Shown here piece after piece: positions 19,377 through 25,979 of a stretch of 25,979 nucleotides of DNA. The stretch is from positions 784,002 to 809,980 of the forward strand of contig NMRA01000145.1 in NCBI GenBank assembly GCA_002633005.1, written 5' to 3'. Position 1 is the stretch's first letter. Each line of letters opens with the position of its first letter. The stretch is from Phoronis australis (taxonomy: Eukaryota > Phoronida > Phoronidae). The notes beneath the pieces were generated by a model that saw only the letters and a program-made list of their open reading frames with translations, was not told where the DNA came from and searched no databases. Both the position numbers and the translations under genes were made by a program.

Positions 19377-19814
19377 GTGAGACCTGCAGCCGCGGTTCGA
19401 CCACCAGAAACTGATATTTACCGACCTGGCATTCCTTATGTTTCAAACAATGCGGATTTGGAAGCAATCAGTAGAGGAACGGATGCTCAGAAAACTGCCG
19501 GCGCGTTTGACGAAGTAGATCACTATAATTCCGGCTCTGTTGACGAAGTAGATCACGACAATTCCGGCTCTGATAGGTTGAGCCCGTCTGTCAGACTAAA
19601 CTTTTTCAACCAAAGCAATCCCCAGACCATTAACAACCAAGCTAGCCGAGAAGGAAGGTTGGAACACATTTTTACCACAGGAAGGTATCCTCCATATCCA
19701 TACAGCTCAGCCCGATCGTCATTTAACACAATATATAACCCACGAAGAACATTTCGGCAAACGTGTACAGACTTCTTTAGATCTCTCATGTGTTGCTGTG
19801 TTGTTGACAAATAG
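19377..19814 (+). CDS. Uncharacterised protein, 145 codons, Cys-rich C-terminus
   Basis: The open frame runs at least from GTG 19377 to TAG 19812 and stays open upstream to about 19310. The true start is therefore probably a splice acceptor, for example gacctgcag near 19388. The peptide begins proline-rich (VRPPETDIYRPGIPYVSNNA). It has an 11-residue in-frame duplication (VDEVDHDNSGS type), then Asn/Gln- and Tyr/Pro-rich sequence. It ends RQTCTDFFRSLMCCCVVDK. The CCC near the C-terminus could be a palmitoylation site on a membrane-tethered protein, which is inference. No family is recognised. It directly follows the promoter-like duplicated segment. Confidence 0.5.
   Translation: MRPAAAVRPPETDIYRPGIPYVSNNADLEAISRGTDAQKTAGAFDEVDHYNSGSVDEVDHDNSGSDRLSPSVRLNFFNQSNPQTINNQASREGRLEHIFTTGRYPPYPYSSARSSFNTIYNPRRTFRQTCTDFFRSLMCCCVVDK
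19507..19572 (+). repeat. 33-bp in-frame tandem duplication
   Basis: ttgacgaagtagatcac starts at 19507 and again at 19540, each followed by aattccggctctg. Length is a multiple of three, so the surrounding frame is kept. Confidence 0.9.
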
Positions 19815-20117
19815 CCTGAAGCAATGGTGGTTTTTAAATGGTGTTAAAAGGCATTGATGGCGTCACCTGAGAACTTTTTACGTGAGGGTTTTTATGGTTA
19901 GGTTATACATATGATAATTAGAGCTACTAGAACATTTCTGGACGTTACATATTCTCACAAATTATCAACGGAAATTGTGAATTATTTTTGTGTTCAGATG
20001 AACCTCATGAAAGATCAAATGCTCAGAGTCAGCAACTACGATCTGTTTTTCTCAGATTAGATCAAAGATGCACTTCCTCAGTATGTAGCTGCCAAAAAAC
20101 GATTAAGAGCAACTCAG
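19815..20117. other. No gene recognised
   Basis: AT-rich spacer between the 145-codon ORF and the second monomer array. Confidence 0.5.
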
Positions 20118-20890
20118 GCGTTGAAATGCGCCCACGATAGTACCGTAAACGTTGTGCTTCTATGGGTGTTATTGTATCATAAAAATGGTTGTAAAAAACA
20201 AATATTTGTCAAATTCCATGAAAATAAGATATAAAGGCAACTTCAGTCGTGGCCTTCTCATTAGGAACACATCTGTAAATTCTCATGATGATCCTTTAAG
20301 CGGTATGGAAGATAAGGAGGTGGACGCCAAAAACGAATGCAGGTGGCGCAGAAAACATTAAATCTGTCTGAAAATGGAAAAGCGTTGGTTGTAGTCTCCT
20401 TAATAGAAACCTATTCGCCGAATTTCATAAAACAAAATAAATGAAATTCGAAGATACAGAGGCAAACGCAAAAATCATTTTGCTACTAGGTGGCACGGTA
20501 GTACATGTATTTGATTCAGTTCAACACTTGTTACCCATTTGTTGAAGACTCCATAGGAATACATCTTTTAAATTTCACAAAACTCCTTCCAAGAGCTAAG
20601 GAGATTCGGCCGCAGACGCAAAATAACCAAACTCGCCACTAGGGGGCGACACAGTAGTCGAACCCGTCCGAAAGTCAACGTCAGTCGTGGCCTCCGTAAT
20701 AAATGATCTGCAGAATTCCACAAAAATCAGTCTAGAAACTTCGAAGATAAAGAGGCATGCAAAAAAAATAAAATTGCCTCTAGGGGGCTCCGGGTCGTCG
20801 TCATCTGTCGTCAACCATTTAGAAACACACCAGCCAAATTTCAGTAACATTCTACTAGGGGTTTAGGAGATACAGCCGCGGACGCCGGGC
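20118..20890 (+). repeat. Second 150-bp monomer array with CTCF-like sites
   Basis: Begins with gcgttgaaatgcg as the 7501 array does. Boundary motifs are at about 20338 (tgcaggtggcgcag), 20482 (gctactaggtggcac), 20635 (gccactagggggcgac) and 20776 (gcctctagggggctcc), spaced about 144, 153 and 141. It ends with gtttaggagatacagccgcg (20860-20879), the type C monomer end. CCACTAGGGGGCGAC at 20636 matches the CTCF core at 14 of 15 positions. Confidence 0.88.
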
Positions 20891-22696
20891 ACCCAAACAG
20901 AGATGACGGCAATGGAAATGAATGAAGTCACTCAGCTCATAAAATCGTTCTCAGTGCTTTCCTTAGCGTGATTGGGCTTGATTTCCCTTACTAACAAGAA
21001 CTTCCACACCACTTGACTTAAGAAAACGCCTCTGAGTGTATTTGGGGTTTGCCAACTCTAAAACTGCAAATTCAAACAATAATGATCTTTCGGTTTTTTC
21101 CAAGACCAGATACCACCTCTCACTCGAGAATGGAATATGTTGACATCAGTGTTACACCGGTAAGTGGTCTTAATCAAAAGTTAGTTACTTTTCCGGAACG
21201 CGGGTTTGTGGCCGCTTTGCCGGATACATATTACCAGGAAGAGATAACTATCTTTTCCTGATAAAATGTCATTTTACGAGATGCTAATCGCTTAACCGAT
21301 TCCACTCAAATCTGATTTTGTTACTTGTTGTAGCACTTGCATGAGAGATATATTGCATGCACCGGTTTCAAAATTTTCAATGTAACTAAGGCTCACACCT
21401 AGAAAAGTGATCTCGGTACAAATTAATACGCAAACTAAAATGATCCCAACAGCCTGTTGCTACAGTAAGAAACTTAGAATGCACTTTGGAAATTTTCAGC
21501 AATAAAGGGTGAACCAAGCTCACGTTAAGTATGAAAGTAGACATGCATAATTGTTACCATGGCGACTGAGTTCCATAAAAGTTTTCGTCCTTAAACTAGA
21601 ATTTGACTAGCATGATAATAAATAATATGAACTATGACGCAGAAGGATCTGATTAAGCTTCATATTTCATTAATCCAAATGTAACCCATTTCTGTAAATC
21701 AAGTAAGAATTTTCACATTTTGTTGCTTTAATATATCTTGAAGTAGAAAATGTCTTGTTGAAAAACATGAATCAAAAGCACATTTGGTGCATAAAAGTTA
21801 GAAAAATATTATGCTGCTGTGACACATTATCATACCTTGAACAGAAGTTGACTTTCAAACGAAAAACGATTTCAGTACAATTTCAACAGAATTTAGCGCA
21901 GAATGCAATTTCAATTGAGTGGGCAATTCATATAAAAATAAATAGAAGAGTCATTATAGTTATGGCACAAGCCTCGGGAACTGTAAAATATCTGCATTTT
22001 GTAGCAGTGTGTTTGAAAATGTATTATAGTTAAATCTTCATCGATGACAATGTTGCCGGTTGAGCATGCCTTTCAGTTCAGAAAATTCACCATGTTGTCC
22101 AACGTGAATTGTGAGCACTTTAACCACTCAATTCAATAAGTTACAGGTGCGTAATTAAATTCTGGTGTATACCCTTGGATTGTACAGAATGGTAGGTAAA
22201 GATATGTGTTACTTAACTTTACTGCTTAATATTTGTGAAAAAAATGTTTAAACATTTTAAATACGTAAGCTGTCCTGCTGCCATCGCAAGATGGCCTACC
22301 TGACCGAAATAAAGTCATAATTTGACACATAAATGGCGATAACTTTTGAATGCACCCCACAATTTTGATATTTGTTTCACTTTTATATTTCAAACATTGA
22401 TACCTTTCCTGTGATGTAGGCTTTAGTCTTCAACGTGAAAAAATATTTCGNCAACTTGCCGAAATTCCTCGCCCACGGTCTCGACGTGCTTCGGTAGTTT
22501 AGATTCTGTGATATCAACATCAGATTCCACCAAACTTTTAAGTTAATTTCAATTCTTGTCGATCACCTCCTTCGTGATTGTTAACGCAAAACAAGGGAAC
22601 TGACCTCTGACCTAGACTGTGATTGGCAAACACTCACACGACGATCGCCACCTGGCGGATGGCCTAGTTCACGAATTTCTGGTGATGCCCCCGCCC
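20891..22696. other. No gene recognised
   Basis: AT-rich sequence with short ORFs lacking motifs. A single N at 22451 marks another join. Confidence 0.5.
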
Positions 22697-23306
22697 TTAA
22701 ATTCGCCATTGGTACTGCCTCGTATAAAAACACAACCTCACAATCTACACGACAGCCGGTCTCCACTGAGCAAGATTGTAATACCTACTGGTACATCTTC
22801 AGTGATCAAACGAATAAAACCTACAACTGTTGGCACAGCACTGTGAAAATCACCGTGACTTCAAGGTCACAGTCATCCACTCCTCGTCACTCACAACATT
22901 GCCTCGTTTATATTTATAACAATTTGACGTTGCATGCTATTCTAACGCAGAAGCCACCTTTATACTGTTGCTTGGGCGCTACACTCCACAAAGGTGGATT
23001 ATGATTCATTAATTGATACGAGTGTGAATGTTAACTTGTCCCTTATTATTCGTCAAATGCAAAGTGGGATGGCTAATGACCTTTTAGGCTAGTCAAATAT
23101 CGGGTCAGTTGGGGCGTAAACTGACTGACATCGAAGCATACGTCATAGCTGATTAAATGACAACGTCTTATTGGTCCCACAGTAAATGGGCGGTAACTTG
23201 ACACTTTTGGGAAGTACATTTCTAGTCAACTCTGACGTGCTTCAGTCGATGACTCGTAACGTGTCAGAAAAGACCCGTCAGAAGGTGACGCTAGGGGCGT
23301 TCCATA
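22697..23306 (+). repeat. 600-bp duplicated segment, copy 2 (promoter-like)
   Basis: Direct copy of 18751-19351. It begins with ATTGG (inverted CCAAT, 22708-22712), then TATAAAA (22723-22729). TCAAGGTCA (22861-22869), the extended half-site of ERR and NR5A receptors, lies about 135 bp downstream. Copy identity ends abruptly at ttccata, after which the two flanks are unrelated. Confidence 0.85.
22723..22729 (+). promoter_or_regulatory. TATA box candidate
   Basis: TATAAAA sits 11 bases after ATTGG, in compact core-promoter style. The paralogous position in copy 1 is TGTAAAA. A transcript start would be expected near 22755, but no gene downstream is recognised. Confidence 0.4.
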
Positions 23307-24636
23307 GGCCTGCCCTTATACGAGTCTGCAGTTTGTTTACACAACAGGTAACTCTACTCCGGGTGATAACATCATTTGTATCTAACAAAGATACTCTATA
23401 CCGATATATTTATTTGTATGCCAGGCCACGGACAGTGCTGTTCTTGAATGAAACTATTTACGGATATTTAGGCAAACCTTCAAGTTGGTAAATGTGAGCC
23501 TGTCGACTTTGAACCTAGAAGTTACTCCCAGCTTTGAACATACCATTTTGTTCGACATAACTTTCAAAATTTTAATGAAAAACAAAATAACCGAATGCTC
23601 GGCCACATTCCACTCACAGACAGCAGACGTCTTATCACTGTCGTTGATAAATCATGAGAAGCTGAAACGTAAACACAACCTCTGCATACTTACGTCGTTA
23701 CCAGCAATATGTAAACTAGCGGGTCATCCGTCAGGTTCTCTGCATTAACTAGGTCAGGTCCGCAAAAGGTACTCGCTCATCCGAAACCTTTACGACAAAC
23801 AGATGGCGCTTCTCATCAATCACGTGTCATTTTATCGCTCAATTAATAAGACTGTCTGCCAGAGAGAGAAAAGAGAGAAAACGCTTTTATTTACAGTACA
23901 TAATAATAATACATTGATAAAAATTTGATTTCAATTAGGAGGCCTTCTAAAGGTAATTGACCGCTGATAAGAAGGTCCCCTGTACAAGATAAACAAATGG
24001 AAATGCAAAAATCAGTAGGAGTACTTAAGAATTAGTGCTGAAAACGACCGACACGCCAAGAACCAAGAAGTAAACTGGCACAGCTCAGGAGATTTTGAGA
24101 ATACAATTAGATACTGTTACATATGAAGCAATTGGAAATATGACAAACTGGATCGTAGTTGCTAATAATAAAATTGGTTAAGAACCTGGAGAGTGCTTGC
24201 AAAGAGAATCTTGACCAAGCTTCTTGACCTACATACTGCTACTGCTGCAGCGGCGATTCCACTGTTCGAAGCGACAAAATAAGCCGAAACTTTGGCCATA
24301 CCATGTTAAACATAATTTTTTTCAATTTCACTGAAACTTGGCCACGTTTTTAATAAAATACTTATCTATGTTATGTGCTATCGGCAAATGTGAGTGGTTC
24401 ATAAATAAGACCCCCACGCTGCATTTTCTGCGAATCCCATGTATCATGGAGGGTGTGGGTTTATATTGCACAAAGATAAAACCCGAGGTGGTTCGTATGA
24501 TGTATTAAAAGCTTCTGATGTGAGAGTATAAAAATCTAACATATAGCATGCAAGTGAACCTATTCGACCAATCAGAATGTGCGCCAAATATAAAACTAAC
24601 CAATGGGAAAGATTAGCTAGGGCTGGGATGATTTGT
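23307..24636. other. No gene recognised
   Basis: Short overlapping ORFs (23186-23491, 23485-23748) have no motif and no counterpart after copy 1 of the duplicated segment. A gagagagaaaagagagaaaa run lies at 23861-23880. Confidence 0.45.
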
Positions 24637-24770
24637 AAATATATGTCAAGAGGTAGCAATTAATAAGTTTAAACTGAACATATACAGGAAGTACCTAAGC
24701 TAAATATATGTCAAGAGGTAACAATTAATAACTTGAACTGAACATGTACAGGAAAAACCTAAGCTAAATA
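24637..24770 (+). repeat. 65-bp tandem duplication
   Basis: aaatatatgtcaagaggta starts at 24637 and 24702. Both copies continue through acaattaataa-like and cctaagcta sequence with few differences. Confidence 0.9.
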
Positions 24771-24798
24771 AACCAAGAAAACCTGTCACAAACACATT

Positions 24799-24839
24799 CC
24801 AATAGAGGGCGCTTACTGAGTGATTTTCGCGCATGCGCA
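24799..24839. promoter_or_regulatory. CTCF-like site next to NRF1-like palindrome
   Basis: CCAATAGAGGGCGCT (24799-24813) differs from the CTCF core consensus at one position. CGCGCATGCGCA (24828-24839) matches the NRF1 consensus. Their pairing 14 bp apart suggests a promoter, probably for a gene on the right. The ORF at 25267 is a candidate. Confidence 0.45.
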
Positions 24840-25092
24840 GTTCACGGTTTCAATATTGCTGGTAATCATGTGGCCATTCGCAGTACTCGCGGACGCAGGA
24901 CTCAGTTCAGACATTCAACTGAGCAAAATTATTTATCATGCCCCAACCACAGAATTCACTATGTAACATATCACATATACATTCTTAATTCTTAGATTTT
25001 GAGGATTGACGAAAATCACAATACATAGAATTATCCATATCTATCTGTGACTGCTTGGTCCGTACTCATGGCCTCCACTGGCGGCGCCAGCA

Positions 25093-25330
25093 TGTGTGTG
25101 ACGTCAGTGGATCAAGGGTTTTGGCCAACATTCACCATTCTGCAGTCGGCGAGAAGGGACATTATCCGCCTACCAGTCGGAAGTGTCACTGACGTCACAC
25201 GTCATTACGTAATGGGTTTAAATTTACCCGTTAAAGAGGCACCTCGACCCAAGGTGAAGGTCATACGTGTATCCGGGAAACGTCGGTAAACCGAAAGGTC
25301 AAATTGGAAATCACGTGACTTCTGACGTCA
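25093..25330. promoter_or_regulatory. Three CRE palindromes
   Basis: TGACGTCA, the CREB/ATF site, occurs at 25099, 25190 and 25323. The first two lie in 14-bp inverted arms (GTGTGACGTCAGTG at 25095, complement at 25187). Part of this block is a dispersed repeat also present at 12960. Confidence 0.5.
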
Positions 25331-25641
25331 TCAGGTGTGTAGTTGATAAGTTTAAAAAGGTGGTTGCAGCGCTTGAGTTATTTCACAAACGCCGACTGAA
25401 AAACATACTTTTCGAGACAATTGTACGCAGGTGTAAGCCCGCCGTGTTTCCTCAAACACGGAAGTCTGAGCCTGAGGCGATCGCTGTGAACAAAAGCACG
25501 AGTTCAAGCGCAAGTTCTGTATGCGATAAGTTGGGGATGGGCGATTACCCGAGAGGTGGACGCTTACGAAAGATTTCAGCGGCTTTTGGAGTACAAGTTC
25601 TAACTCATGCCACCTCTGAAATGAACCAAAATACACGTTAA
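25267..25641 (+). CDS. Possible coding exon, unknown protein
   Basis: An open frame of 124 codons starts at a GTG and ends at TAA (25639). The peptide is basic and helical-looking in its first half (KFKKVVAALELFHKRRLKNI), then Ser/Lys-rich. A strong donor CGCAG|GTGTAAG at 25430/25431 suggests the coding part may end inside the frame. An acceptor-like gacgtcatcag precedes 25335. No family is recognised. It lies just downstream of the CRE/NRF1 cluster. Confidence 0.3.
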   Translation: MYPGNVGKPKGQIGNHVTSDVIRCVVDKFKKVVAALELFHKRRLKNILFETIVRRCKPAVFPQTRKSEPEAIAVNKSTSSSASSVCDKLGMGDYPRGGRLRKISAAFGVQVLTHATSEMNQNTR

Positions 25642-25956
25642 CGCCGATGAATTAGAAAAATATCTTAGGACACCCTCAAACCCCGTGGGATGCCCAGTCT
25701 CCCATATTTCTCCCGTTCTCCGTCAAGAATGTGCTAGCATGCCTTTGGTAATGGCTTACGATATTCTGTTTCGATGAACAACGAATTTGTTAGTTTCTAA
25801 TTTACGTGACGTTTATTTACTTGTGAACATCGGCAGATTCATAGATGAATTTTTTCACAATTAGAAACTATTATGTAATCCGTAAGTACAATAGGCGACT
25901 TTTGTCTATCCCAAATGACAGTTCAAAGGTATTGATGTAATTCGAACAGTTCTCAG
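25642..25956. other. No gene recognised
   Basis: AT-rich spacer with a short inverted pair (agtttctaatt near 25792 and aattagaaact near 25859). Confidence 0.5.
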
Positions 25957-25979
25957 CAGTGGCGGATTTAGGGGGGGGG
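25957..25979 (+). mobile_element. hAT-like terminal repeat at the window edge
   Basis: CAGTGGCGGATTTAGGGGG is the left terminus of the same family as the 283-bp MITEs. The element continues past the window. Confidence 0.75.

Noticed and set aside
22619-22846. ORF ending GTSSVIKRIKPTTVGTAL, seen in both 600-bp copies
   Set aside because: The frame upstream is broken by a 2-base difference in copy 1 and spans the TATA-like box, so conservation is explained by recent duplication.
25047-25289. 80-codon plus-strand ORF
   Set aside because: Lies largely in a dispersed repeat shared with 12960-13060; no family resemblance.
1-25979. CRISPR arrays, rRNA or tRNA genes
   Set aside because: The regular 150-bp monomer arrays are not short repeat-spacer arrays, and I saw no convincing tRNA cloverleaf or rRNA sequence. 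A covariance-model scan would settle tRNAs.

Overview
The window is non-coding-rich animal DNA, probably from a marine invertebrate. The case for this is small in-phase exons with GT..AG introns, kilobases of AT-rich intron, abundant hAT-type transposon debris, and CTCF-, NRF1- and nuclear-receptor-like motifs. I cannot fix the phylum; amphioxus, hemichordate, echinoderm or mollusc would all fit. Five isolated N characters (14555, 16841, 17601, 18750, 22451) look like assembly joins of unknown true length. Several of them sit at repeat boundaries.

Region 1 (about 1-7430): the 5' half of an L-threonine aldolase gene on the minus strand. Four exons (7424-7283, 5584-5501, 4179-4091, 1508-1323) join in frame into 167 residues. 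They carry the family's N-terminal motifs and both histidines. The 3' part with the PLP-binding lysine is not visible and probably lies beyond the left edge. The introns hold a TG-loop palindrome, a 205-bp tandem duplication, a GTGAGAAT tandem array and a nested hairpin.

Region 2 (7500-10140): an array of about 150-bp monomers arranged as a three-monomer higher-order repeat. Each monomer boundary carries a CCACTAGGGGGC-type sequence close to the CTCF core. A second array of the same family lies at 20118-20890, and a reverse-strand fragment at 10060-10135. Between and after these are two weakly supported short coding exons (8813-8992 plus; 10034-9844 minus).

Region 3 (10137-18750): a transposon nest. 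Two direct copies (10424-12890, 14556-16405) of a hAT-derived segment keep matching exons of a transposase-like protein (an EYYR..PFL motif block). One copy is interrupted by an inverted-repeat MITE. A second repeat family occurs three times (13310-14438, 16842-17600, 17602-18749). It carries a roughly 75-codon ORF and a nested 283-bp hAT-like MITE. The N joins suggest that part of this multiplicity may be an assembly artefact.

Region 4 (18751-25979): two direct copies of a 600-bp promoter-like segment (18751-19351, 22697-23306). The first is followed by a 145-codon ORF ending in a cysteine-rich tail. At the right, a CTCF-like site, a perfect NRF1-like site and three TGACGTCA sites precede a 125-codon ORF, which suggests a plus-strand promoter. 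The window ends inside the terminal repeat of another CAGTGGCGG element.

Apart from threonine aldolase and the hAT-like exons, I do not recognise any protein family here.
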